Assembly: GCA_034408875.1 (NCBI GenBank) | Contig: JAWXCJ010000244.1 | Location: 1-7,952, forward strand | From: JANNHK01 sp034408875 | Lineage (GTDB): Bacteria; Actinomycetota; Acidimicrobiia; IMCC26256; PALSA-610 | DNA: 7,952 bases | Direction of reading: 5' to 3' | Shown here: one piece after another, positions 1-6,305 of the stretch | Position numbering within the stretch: position 1 is the first letter of the stretch | Layout: every line of letters begins with the position of its first letter | Translations under genes and position numbers: made by a program | Notes under the pieces: model-generated | Told to the model about the DNA's origin: nothing | Databases searched by the model: none | The model's input: only the letters and a program-made list of their open reading frames with translations

Positions 1-56
1 ATTCAGCTCTGAGGATTCAGCTCTGAGGATTCAGCTCTGAGGATCCAGCTCTGACT
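1..56. repeat. Tandem 14-bp repeat array, cut by the window edge
   Basis: Three perfect head-to-tail copies of ATTCAGCTCTGAGG lie at 1-14, 15-28 and 29-42. A fourth degenerate copy at 43-56 differs at three positions (unit positions 3, 13 and 14). The array begins at the first base, so its full length is unknown. The unit contains TGA on both strands (TCTGAGG forward, GCTGAAT reverse). Because 14 is not a multiple of 3, three copies stop all six frames, so the array cannot be coding. It ends 23 bp before the bpa start codon and therefore lies in the bpa upstream region. A minisatellite-like slippage array or an iterated binding site are both possible; the sequence does not decide. Confidence 0.93.
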
Positions 57-79
57 ACCAGCCGGTAGCCTGGAACGCT

Positions 80-637
80 GTGACGCAGACCAATCCGGGC
101 GGGGATCCGCTCACGCCGGAGATCCTCGACACCCACGGCCAGCCCGTGCACAGCGACGGGCAGACCTCAGGCGGGCAGACCTCAGGCGGGCAGACCTCAG
201 GCGGGCAGACCTCAGGCGGGCAGTCAGGGGAACTCGAAGGCGAGCAGGTCTCACGCCCGACCAAGCTCATCCGCATCGCCGCGATGGTCCGGGCCCTGCT
301 CGACGAGGCGCGGCGCGCCCCGCTCGACGACGCCGGCCGCCGCTCCCTCAAGGCCATCCACGAGCGCTCGGTGCACGAACTCGAGGCGATCCTGTCGCGC
401 GACCTGCGCGAGGAGTTGGCCGAGGTGTCGTTGCCGTTCAGCAGCGACACGCCCAGCGAGTCGGAGTTGCGCATCGCCCAGGCCCAGCTCGTCGGCTGGC
501 TCGAAGGGCTGTTCCACGGCATCCAGGCAACGCTGTTCACCCAGCAGGCCCAGGCCCAAGCGCAGTTCGACGAGGTACGCGGGCGGCGCGCGCTCGAAAT
601 GGGGGGCGGCGAGAAGCCGCCCGGCGCCTACCTTTAA
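80..637 (+). CDS. bpa: Bacterial proteasome activator Bpa/PafE
   Basis: This 185-residue protein matches the Bpa/PafE family (M. tuberculosis Rv3780, 174 residues). In that family a ring of four-helix-bundle subunits docks on the 20S proteasome and feeds it unfolded substrates without ATP or Pup. Family-typical stretches are seen: PTKLIRIAAMVRALLDEARRAPLD (about 60-83), IHERSVHELEAILSRDLREEL (about 93-113) and the highly conserved ELRIAQAQLVGWLEGLFHGIQ (129-149). The chain ends in GAYL (182-185). Known members end in GQYL, the HbYX-like tail that inserts between proteasome alpha subunits; the penultimate Tyr is kept. The N-terminus is a low-complexity tail with four QTSGG repeats (residues 28-47). 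The start is GTG at 80, with GGAA at 72-75 as a possible ribosome site. aroG begins 3 nt after the stop, so the two are probably cotranscribed. Family assignment is firm; the exact start is less so. Confidence 0.93.
   Translation: MTQTNPGGDPLTPEILDTHGQPVHSDGQTSGGQTSGGQTSGGQTSGGQSGELEGEQVSRPTKLIRIAAMVRALLDEARRAPLDDAGRRSLKAIHERSVHELEAILSRDLREELAEVSLPFSSDTPSESELRIAQAQLVGWLEGLFHGIQATLFTQQAQAQAQFDEVRGRRALEMGGGEKPPGAYL
161..220 (+). repeat. Four perfect 15-bp in-frame repeats (QTSGG) in bpa
   Basis: CAGACCTCAGGCGGG occurs four times without a mismatch at 161-175, 176-190, 191-205 and 206-220, followed by a broken copy (CAG then TCAGGGG) at 221-230. Each unit adds Gln-Thr-Ser-Gly-Gly to the N-terminal tail of Bpa. 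The length is a multiple of three, so copy-number changes by slippage would keep the frame. Identity at every synonymous position indicates recent expansion rather than old, selected repeats. The region is upstream of the conserved helical core and is expected to be disordered. Confidence 0.95.
604..622 (+). promoter_or_regulatory. GC-only 7-bp stem-loop at the bpa/aroG junction
   Basis: GGGCGGC (604-610) and GCCGCCC (616-622) are perfectly complementary around a 5-nt GAGAA loop. The hairpin lies in the last bpa codons and ends 18 nt before the aroG GTG. No classical Shine-Dalgarno sequence is seen close to that GTG; the purine-rich stretch nearest to it is inside this hairpin. It could therefore influence aroG initiation, with bpa translation opening it, but a chance pairing in GC-rich DNA is also possible. 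There is no T-tract, so it does not look like a terminator. Confidence 0.4.
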
Positions 638-640
638 CCC

Positions 641-2002
641 GTGAACGCCGAACCGCTGCCCAATCTCGGCTGGGAGCCGTCGTCGTGGCAGCGCTTTGCA
701 GCGGCGCAGCAACCCGACTGGCCCGACCCCGACACCCTCGAAGCCGCGCTCACCGAACTGCGGCGCATGCCGCCGCTCGTGTTCGCGGGCGAAGCCCGCA
801 CGTTGCGCGCCGCCCTGGCCAACGTCAGCGCCGGAGACGGGTTCCTGCTGCACGCGGGTGACTGCGCCGAGTCGTTCGCCGAGTTCTCGGCCGACAACAT
901 CCGCGACAAGCTCAAGCTCATCCTCCAGATGTCGGTCGCGCTCACATACAGCACGGGCGTACCGACGTTGAAGGTCGGTCGCATCGCCGGCCAGTTCGCC
1001 AAACCGCGCTCGGCGCCGACCGAACTGCGCGACGACCTCGAACTGCCGTCGTTCCGGGGCGACATGGTCAACGACTTCGCGTTCGAAGCGGCCGCTCGCC
1101 GACCCGACCCGTTCCGCATGGTGCGCGGCTACAACCAGGCCGCGGCGACGCTCAACCTGCTGCGTGCGTTCACCAAGGGTGGATTCGCCGACCTCAACTC
1201 GACGCACCGCTGGAATCTCGAGTTCGTCCGCACGAGCGGCGCAGGCCTGCGCTACGAAACACTCGCGAACGAGATCGACCGGGCCCTGCGCTTCATGGCC
1301 GCGTGCGGCATCGACCTCGACGCCGAAGCACAGCTCCACGAAGTCGACTTCTACACGTCACACGAGGCGCTGCTGCTCGGTTACGAGGAAGCGTTGACCC
1401 GCAAGGACAGCCTCACCGGCGACTGGTACGACTGCTCGGCCCACTTGCTGTGGATCGGCGAGCGCACCCGCGCGATCGACAGCGCGCACGTCGAGTTCCT
1501 CTCGGGCGTGCAGAACCCGATCGGTGTGAAGCTCGGGCCCGACGCGACCGCGGACGAAGCGGTCGCGCTATGCCGGCGCCTCGACCCCGGCCGCGAGCCG
1601 GGCCGGCTCACGCTCGTGAGCCGCATGGGCGCGCCGCGCGTCGCCGAGGCGCTCCCGCCGATCGTGCGGGCCGTGAAGCGGGCCGGGCACCCGGTCGTGT
1701 GGGCGTGCGACCCGATGCACGGCAACACGTTCGTGCACGACAGCGGGTTCAAGACTCGTCACTTCGACGACGTGATGACCGAAGTCGAGTTGTTCTTCGA
1801 CTGTGTCCGCACGCAGGACGTGTGGCCGGGCGGAGTGCATGTCGAGCTCACCGGCGACAACGTGACCGAGTGCCTCGGCGGCGCCGAGGAGATCCGGGGC
1901 GAAGACCTCGCGGGCCGGTACGAGACCGTGTGCGACCCGCGCCTCAACGCCCGTCAGTCGCTCGACCTCGCGTTCCGCCTCGCCGAACTCGTCCGGCGCT
2001 AA
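641..2002 (+). CDS. aroG: Class II 3-deoxy-D-arabino-heptulosonate 7-phosphate (DAHP) synthase
   Basis: This cytosolic enzyme condenses phosphoenolpyruvate with erythrose 4-phosphate to DAHP, the first committed step of the shikimate pathway. The 453 residues align along their length with the mycobacterial class II enzyme (Rv2178c, 462 residues). The four metal ligands are recognisable: Cys75 in GDCAESF, His360 in CDPMHGNT, Glu402 in HVELTGDNVTEC and Asp432 in CDPRLNARQSLDLAF. Substrate-binding motifs KVGRIAGQFAKPRS (111-124), GERTR (273-277), GVKLGP (295-300) and SRMG (327-330) are also intact, so it should be active. The N-terminus is about 12 residues shorter than the mycobacterial one. 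The start cannot lie further upstream because the bpa TAA (635-637) is in the same frame only one codon before the GTG. The N-terminal helices involved in aromatic amino-acid feedback in the mycobacterial enzyme appear largely present, but their regulation here is unknown. Confidence 0.95.
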   Translation: MNAEPLPNLGWEPSSWQRFAAAQQPDWPDPDTLEAALTELRRMPPLVFAGEARTLRAALANVSAGDGFLLHAGDCAESFAEFSADNIRDKLKLILQMSVALTYSTGVPTLKVGRIAGQFAKPRSAPTELRDDLELPSFRGDMVNDFAFEAAARRPDPFRMVRGYNQAAATLNLLRAFTKGGFADLNSTHRWNLEFVRTSGAGLRYETLANEIDRALRFMAACGIDLDAEAQLHEVDFYTSHEALLLGYEEALTRKDSLTGDWYDCSAHLLWIGERTRAIDSAHVEFLSGVQNPIGVKLGPDATADEAVALCRRLDPGREPGRLTLVSRMGAPRVAEALPPIVRAVKRAGHPVVWACDPMHGNTFVHDSGFKTRHFDDVMTEVELFFDCVRTQDVWPGGVHVELTGDNVTECLGGAEEIRGEDLAGRYETVCDPRLNARQSLDLAFRLAELVRR

Positions 2003-2004
2003 GG

Positions 2005-2027
2005 GGACGATCTCGGACTAATCGTCC
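2005..2027 (+). terminator. Weak stem-loop just after aroG
   Basis: GGACGAT (2005-2011) pairs with ATCGTCC (2021-2027) around a 9-nt loop, beginning 2 nt after the aroG stop codon. A shorter alternative stem, CGGAC (2014-2018) with GTCCG (2024-2028), overlaps it. No U-tract follows, so it is only a candidate terminator or 3'-end stabilising hairpin for the bpa-aroG transcript. The position directly after a stop codon is the main support. Confidence 0.35.
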
Positions 2028-2069
2028 GCGGTCGGGAAGTGGCAGAGGTACTTCCTCAGTTCGACCGCG
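2027..2069 (+). promoter_or_regulatory. Two-part stem-loop in the aroG-kgd spacer (possible kgd leader)
   Basis: CGCGGTCG (2027-2034) pairs perfectly with CGACCGCG (2062-2069). Directly inside it, GGAAGT (2035-2040) pairs with ACTTCC (2050-2055), leaving a 9-nt apical loop and a 6-nt one-sided bulge (2056-2061, TCAGTT). The 14 base pairs form an almost continuous stem within a 127-nt spacer that otherwise shows no gene. It ends 61 nt before the kgd ATG, so it could be a leader element of kgd or the 3' end of the aroG transcript. I do not recognise a known riboswitch class. The rest of the spacer (2070-2130) shows only a weak 5-bp stem (2094-2098 with 2108-2112). Confidence 0.4.
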
Positions 2070-2130
2070 TGGTACACGATGGGAACGAGACGCCCGTCTG
2101 CCCAAAGGACGGACCTCGAGAAAGACGAGC

Positions 2131-5100
2131 ATGAGCGACGGAACGGCCAGCATCGGCGACCTCGGCCCGAACGCGGGTCTCGTCGACGAGATGTACCGCC
2201 AGTACCGCGAGAACCCCCAGGCGGTCTCGGCGGGCTGGCGCGAATTCTTCGAGGACTACACCCCACGGGGCGAACCCGCGCCCGCGCCGGCCCCCGCCGC
2301 GGCGCCGGCGGCGCCTTCGGCCAAAGCCGAGGCCGGACCGGTCCTCCTCGAGGGCGAGCACGCCGAACCGTTGCGCGGGGCCGCGGCGCGCATCGTCGAG
2401 AACATGGAAGCGAGCCTCGGCGTACCTACCGCCACGTCGGTGCGGACGATGCCGGCCAAGCTGCTCGAGGTCAACCGCCAAATCCTCAACAACCACCTCG
2501 GTCGCACGCGCGGCGGCAAGGTCTCGTTCACGCACCTCATCGGGTTCGCGGTACTGCGCGCGCTGCGCAAGGTCTCGAACATGAACTCGTCGTACGGCGT
2601 CACCGACGGTAAGCCGTCGGTGGTGCGGCACGCGCACGTCAACCTCGGACTCGCGGTCGACATGCAGAAGTCCGACGGTTCGCGCACGCTCGTCGTGCCG
2701 AACATCAAGGCCGCCGACACGCTCGACTTCGCCGCGTTTCATGCCGCGTACGAAGAACTCATTCGCAAGGCGCGCACGAACAAACTCGAAGTGAACGACT
2801 TCATGGGTACGACGGTGTCGATCACCAACCCGGGCATGATCGGCACCGAGCACTCGGTGCCCCGCCTCATGCGGGGGCAGGGCGCGATCGTCGGCGTGGG
2901 TTCCATCGCGTTCCCGGTCGAGTACGAGGGCGCCGACCGCCAGACACTCGCCGAACTCGGCGTGAGCAAGACGGTCACGCTCACGAGCACGTACGACCAC
3001 CGCGTCATCCAGGGCGCCGAGAGCGGCGAGTTCTTGGCGCAGATCCACGAACTGCTGCTCGGCGGCGACAGCTTCTACGACGACATGTTCGCCAGCTTCG
3101 ACGTGCCGTACGAACCGGCGCGCTGGGGGCGCGACCACAAGCCGCAGGAGAACTCGCTCGAAGCCCTCGACAAGGCGCTCGCAGTCAACGGACTCGTCAA
3201 CATGTACCGGGTGCGCGGGCACCTCATCGCGAACCTCGACCCGCTGGGGTTGAAGGAACCGCACACACACCCCGAACTCGACCCGAACCACTGGGGTCTC
3301 ACGATCTGGGACCTCGACCGCGAGTTCCCCACCAACATTGCGCACCGCCGCACCATGAAGTTGCGCGACATCCTCGGCGTGCTCCGCGACGCGTACTCGC
3401 GCTCGATCGGCGTCGAGTACATGCACATCCAGGAGCCCGACGAGAAGGCGTGGATCCAGGAACACGTCGAAGGCGTTCCCACACAACTCACCGCCGACGA
3501 GCAGAAGCGCATCCTCTTCGCGCTGAACGCCGCCGAAGCGTTCGAGCGGTTCCTGCACACGAAGTACCTGGGCCAGAAGCGGTTCAGTCTCGAAGGTGCG
3601 GAGACGCTCATCCCGTTGCTCGGGTTCCTGCTCGACGAAGCCGCGGGCGCGGGCATGGAAGAGGTCGTGATGGGCATGGCCCACCGCGGCCGCCTCAACG
3701 TACTCGCCAACGTCGTCGGGAAGTCGTACGGGCAGATCTTCCGCGAGTTCGAGGGCGAACTCGACCCGGACGTGCCGCAGGGTTCCGGCGACGTGAAGTA
3801 CCACGTCGGTGCGACGGGTAAGCACACGGCGCCGACGGGCGCGACGCTGAACCTCACGCTCGCGGCCAACCCGAGCCACCTCGAAGCGGTCGATCCCGTC
3901 GTCGAAGGTGTCGTGCGAGCCAAGCAGGATCGCCTGCAGGACACGGCGCGGGCCAAGGTGCTGTCGGTGCTCATCCACGGCGACGCCGCGTTCGCGGGCC
4001 AGGGCGTCGTCGCGGAGACCCTCAACCTTTCGGAACTGCCGGGCTACGACGTCGGCGGCACCGTGCACATCGTCGTCAACAACCAGGTGGGCTTCACGAC
4101 CGCGCCCGGCGCGGCCCGGTCGTCGGTGTACGCGACCGACATCGCCAAGGCGGTGCAGGCGCCGATCTTCCACGTGAACGGCGACGACCCCGAGGCGACC
4201 GTGCGTGTCATCCGGCTCGCGTTCGAATTCCGCCAGGCGTTCCAGAAAGACGTCGTCGTCGACATGGTCTGCTACCGCCGGTACGGCCACAACGAGGGTG
4301 ACGAGCCCGCGTTCACGCAGCCGCGCATGTACGAGATCATCAGCAACCGCCGGTCGGTGCGAAAGCTCTACACCGAGATGCTCGTCAACCGGGGCGACAT
4401 GACGCTCGAAGAGTGCGAGCTCGCGCTCGAAGACTTCCGCCACCGGCTCGAGGACGCGTTCGTCGAGACGCAGGCGCAGGACCACGCGCCACCGAGCCGG
4501 GTCGAACACGAGGAACAGCCGGCCGAACCGTCGTGCGACACGGGCGTCCCTCGCGACCGCCTCGAGGCGATCGTCGACACGCTGGTCACGTTCCCCGACG
4601 GCTTCACCGTGCACCCGAAGCTCGAACGCATCCTGAAGGCGCGGCTGACGTCGTTCAACGACGACAAGATCGACTGGGCCCTCGGCGAAGCACTCGCGTT
4701 CGGTTCGATGTTGCAGGAGGGCACACCGATTCGCCTCGCCGGCCAGGACACCCGGCGCGGCACCTTCAGCCAGCGGCACGCGACCGTTACCGACTACGTG
4801 ACCGAACGCGAGTACACGCCGCTCGAACACATTCCCGGCGCGCAGGCGCCGTTCATGATCTACGACTCGGTCCTGTCCGAGTTCGCCGCAGTCGGGTTCG
4901 AGTACGGGTACTCGATCGCCGACCACGACGCGTTCGTGGCGTGGGAAGCGCAGTTCGGCGACTTCGCGAACGGCGCGCAGACGATCATCGACCAGTTCAT
5001 CGTCGCGGCCGAGGATAAGTGGGGCCAGCGCAGCGGACTCGTGATGCTGTTGCCGCACGGCTTCGAGGGCCAGGGCCCGGAGCACTCGTCGGCCCGACTC

Positions 5101-5685
5101 GAACGCTTCCTCGTGCTCTGCGCCGAGGACAACATGCGCGTCGTGTACCCGACGACCGCGTCGCAGTACTTCCACGTGTTGCGCCGCCAGATGATCGACC
5201 CAAACCGCAAACCACTCATCGTCATGACGCCGAAGCGTTACCTCCGCGTCGCGTCGACGTACTCGCCGGTGTCGGAACTGACGTCAGGTGGATTCCGCCT
5301 CGTGCTCGGCGACCCGGCCGACCCGGCACCCGAGAGCGTGCGCCGGTTGATCTTCTGCACGGGCAAGTTCGGCCACGAGTTGATCGCCAAGCGCGACGAG
5401 ACCGGCGCCCCGGCCGCGATCGTCCGGCTCGAACAGCTCTTCCCGTGGCCGGAGCGCGACGTCACGGAGTACTGCACGCGGTTCACGAATGCCGACGTGC
5501 TATGGGCGCAGGAGGAGCCGGGCAACATGGGCGCCCGCTACTTCGCCCGCCGCCGCATCGAGGAGATCGCCGACCGCCCCGTCGGCGTCGTCGCCCGCAC
5601 GGCCACGCCCAGCCCCGCCACCGGCAGCTCGACAGTGCACGAAGCCGAGCAGCAGAGGCTCCTGGCCGGGGCCCTCGGCCTCTAG
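2131..5685 (+). CDS. kgd: Multifunctional 2-oxoglutarate dehydrogenase (acyltransferase + E1 fusion)
   Basis: This 1184-residue cytosolic enzyme decarboxylates 2-oxoglutarate with thiamine diphosphate (ThDP) at the TCA-cycle node. It has the actinobacterial Kgd/OdhA layout (M. tuberculosis Rv1248c is 1231 residues). An E1-type N-terminal segment (about 14-43, AGLVDEMYRQYRENP) is followed by an Ala/Pro linker (47-69). Next comes an E2-like acyltransferase domain (about 78-315) ending in TSTYDHRVIQGAESGEFL with the conserved His290, and then the E1 core (about 335-1184). E1 motifs seen are GMAHRGRLNVLANVVGK (515-531), GSGDVKYHVGATG (551-563), NPSHLEAVDPVVEG (580-593), GDAAFAGQGVVAETLNL (617-633), HVNGDDPEA with YRRYGHNEGDEPAFTQP as the ThDP/Mg region (681-731), RRGTFSQRH (875-883) and LPHGFEGQGPEHSSAR (974-989). 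There is no lipoyl domain, as in the family, so acyl transfer would need a lipoyl domain from a separate protein. ATG 2131 is chosen because homology starts near residue 14; its ribosome site is weak. In relatives an FHA protein (GarA/OdhI) inhibits the enzyme; none is encoded here. Confidence 0.95.
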   Translation: MSDGTASIGDLGPNAGLVDEMYRQYRENPQAVSAGWREFFEDYTPRGEPAPAPAPAAAPAAPSAKAEAGPVLLEGEHAEPLRGAAARIVENMEASLGVPTATSVRTMPAKLLEVNRQILNNHLGRTRGGKVSFTHLIGFAVLRALRKVSNMNSSYGVTDGKPSVVRHAHVNLGLAVDMQKSDGSRTLVVPNIKAADTLDFAAFHAAYEELIRKARTNKLEVNDFMGTTVSITNPGMIGTEHSVPRLMRGQGAIVGVGSIAFPVEYEGADRQTLAELGVSKTVTLTSTYDHRVIQGAESGEFLAQIHELLLGGDSFYDDMFASFDVPYEPARWGRDHKPQENSLEALDKALAVNGLVNMYRVRGHLIANLDPLGLKEPHTHPELDPNHWGLTIWDLDREFPTNIAHRRTMKLRDILGVLRDAYSRSIGVEYMHIQEPDEKAWIQEHVEGVPTQLTADEQKRILFALNAAEAFERFLHTKYLGQKRFSLEGAETLIPLLGFLLDEAAGAGMEEVVMGMAHRGRLNVLANVVGKSYGQIFREFEGELDPDVPQGSGDVKYHVGATGKHTAPTGATLNLTLAANPSHLEAVDPVVEGVVRAKQDRLQDTARAKVLSVLIHGDAAFAGQGVVAETLNLSELPGYDVGGTVHIVVNNQVGFTTAPGAARSSVYATDIAKAVQAPIFHVNGDDPEATVRVIRLAFEFRQAFQKDVVVDMVCYRRYGHNEGDEPAFTQPRMYEIISNRRSVRKLYTEMLVNRGDMTLEECELALEDFRHRLEDAFVETQAQDHAPPSRVEHEEQPAEPSCDTGVPRDRLEAIVDTLVTFPDGFTVHPKLERILKARLTSFNDDKIDWALGEALAFGSMLQEGTPIRLAGQDTRRGTFSQRHATVTDYVTEREYTPLEHIPGAQAPFMIYDSVLSEFAAVGFEYGYSIADHDAFVAWEAQFGDFANGAQTIIDQFIVAAEDKWGQRSGLVMLLPHGFEGQGPEHSSARLERFLVLCAEDNMRVVYPTTASQYFHVLRRQMIDPNRKPLIVMTPKRYLRVASTYSPVSELTSGGFRLVLGDPADPAPESVRRLIFCTGKFGHELIAKRDETGAPAAIVRLEQLFPWPERDVTEYCTRFTNADVLWAQEEPGNMGARYFARRRIEEIADRPVGVVARTATPSPATGSSTVHEAEQQRLLAGALGL
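5682..5685. other. CTAG shared by the stop codons of two convergent genes
   Basis: On the plus strand TAG at 5683-5685 ends kgd. On the minus strand TAG (complement of 5682-5684) ends the TetR gene. The palindromic CTAG thus serves both genes, which overlap tail to tail by 4 bp, and leaves no untranslated spacer between them. Confidence 0.93.
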
Positions 5686-6305
5686 TCCGCTTCTGGTCGC
5701 GCGTATGTGTTGTCAGGAACACATACGCGCGACCAGAAGCGGTTGCCCAGGAACGCGTCGACGACCTGTTCGGCGTAGGCGTCGTCGACCGGGAGGCGGC
5801 GCACCATGTGGCGGTAGAAGAGCGGGCCCGCGAGCAGGTCGGCCGCGAGTTCTTGGTCGACGTCGGCCGGAAGTTCGCCGCGTGCGATCGCGCGGTCGAA
5901 CGCGGCGAAGGTGCCCTGGCGGCGGGTGCGCACGAACTCCTCGTGCATCTCGGCGAGGTCGGGGTGGCGGCCCGCGTCGGCGACGACCTGGCGCATCGTG
6001 CGGCCGAGCACGCTGTGGTTCATCAACCGGCCCAGGCTCGTGGCCGCGGCCGTGAGGTCGCCGCGCAGTGAACCCGTGTCGGGTTTGGGCGCGAGTTCCT
6101 CGGCCACCACGTACGCGGCGGAGATGACGAGTTCGACCTTCGACGGGTAGCGCCGGTAGATCGTTGCCTTGCTTACGCCCGCTCGCGCCGCGACCGCGTC
6201 GACGCTCATGCCGTCGAACCCACGGTCGGCGTACTCGGTGAGGGCCGCGTCGTGGATCGCGCGGTCGCATTCGACGCTGCGCGGGCGTCCCGGGCCGGGT
6301 TTCAT
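5682..6305 (-). CDS. TetR-family transcriptional repressor of the adjacent efflux pump
   Basis: This 207-residue protein has a classic TetR N-terminal DNA-binding domain: GRPRS arm (6-10), first helix around 13-29, then the helix-turn-helix MSVDAVAARAGVSKATIYRRYPSK (33-56). The rest (about 60-187) is the helical ligand-binding and dimerisation domain, of the common C-terminal type with FYRHMVRRLPVDDAYAEQVVDAFL near its end. The ligand cannot be read from sequence. Its ATG overlaps the permease stop (ATGA), with GGAAGG six bases upstream, so the two genes are coupled. The likely target is the 25-bp pseudo-palindrome before the permease. Residues 188-207 are encoded wholly by a perfect inverted repeat and lie beyond where the helical domain seems to end, so the tail looks accidental. 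The stop codon shares CTAG with the kgd stop. Confidence 0.92.
   Translation of the reverse strand: MKPGPGRPRSVECDRAIHDAALTEYADRGFDGMSVDAVAARAGVSKATIYRRYPSKVELVISAAYVVAEELAPKPDTGSLRGDLTAAATSLGRLMNHSVLGRTMRQVVADAGRHPDLAEMHEEFVRTRRQGTFAAFDRAIARGELPADVDQELAADLLAGPLFYRHMVRRLPVDDAYAEQVVDAFLGNRFWSRVCVPDNTYARPEAD
5687..5742. terminator. Perfect 25-bp inverted repeat, probable bidirectional terminator
   Basis: The arms at 5687-5711 and 5718-5742 are exactly complementary over 25 bp, with a 6-nt loop (GTCAGG, 5712-5717). The left arm begins CCGCTTCTGG and ends GTATGTGTT. The hairpin starts one base after the kgd stop codon, the usual place for a terminator, and by symmetry could end both converging transcripts. 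Neither side is followed by a U-tract, as is common for proposed actinobacterial hairpin terminators. Unusually, the whole element lies inside the TetR coding region and encodes its last 20 residues. An inserted palindromic repeat of the REP kind is the main alternative. Confidence 0.82.

Noticed and set aside
1..56. CRISPR array
   Set aside because: The units are 14 bp and directly adjacent, with no spacers and no cas genes nearby.
55..540. A minus-strand open frame covering the repeats in bpa
   Set aside because: It is a shadow of bpa; its repeated PPEVC peptide is only the reverse reading of the QTSGG codons.
251..1339. A 362-codon open frame antisense to bpa and aroG
   Set aside because: Both plus-strand genes have full family motifs over this span; the antisense product is a codon-bias shadow.
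2094..2112. 5-bp stem (CCGTC/GACGG) before kgd as a regulatory hairpin
   Set aside because: It is too short, with a 9-nt loop, to separate from chance in GC-rich sequence.
1303..2130. An upstream extension of the kgd reading frame by 276 codons
   Set aside because: It overlaps most of aroG in another frame, is almost all Arg/Ala/Pro/Gly, and Kgd homology begins only after ATG 2131.
2056..5175. A 1039-codon open frame antisense to kgd
   Set aside because: It mirrors the GC-rich third positions of kgd; the product is rich in Arg, Val and Glu with no domain I recognise, while the plus strand encodes a clear enzyme throughout.
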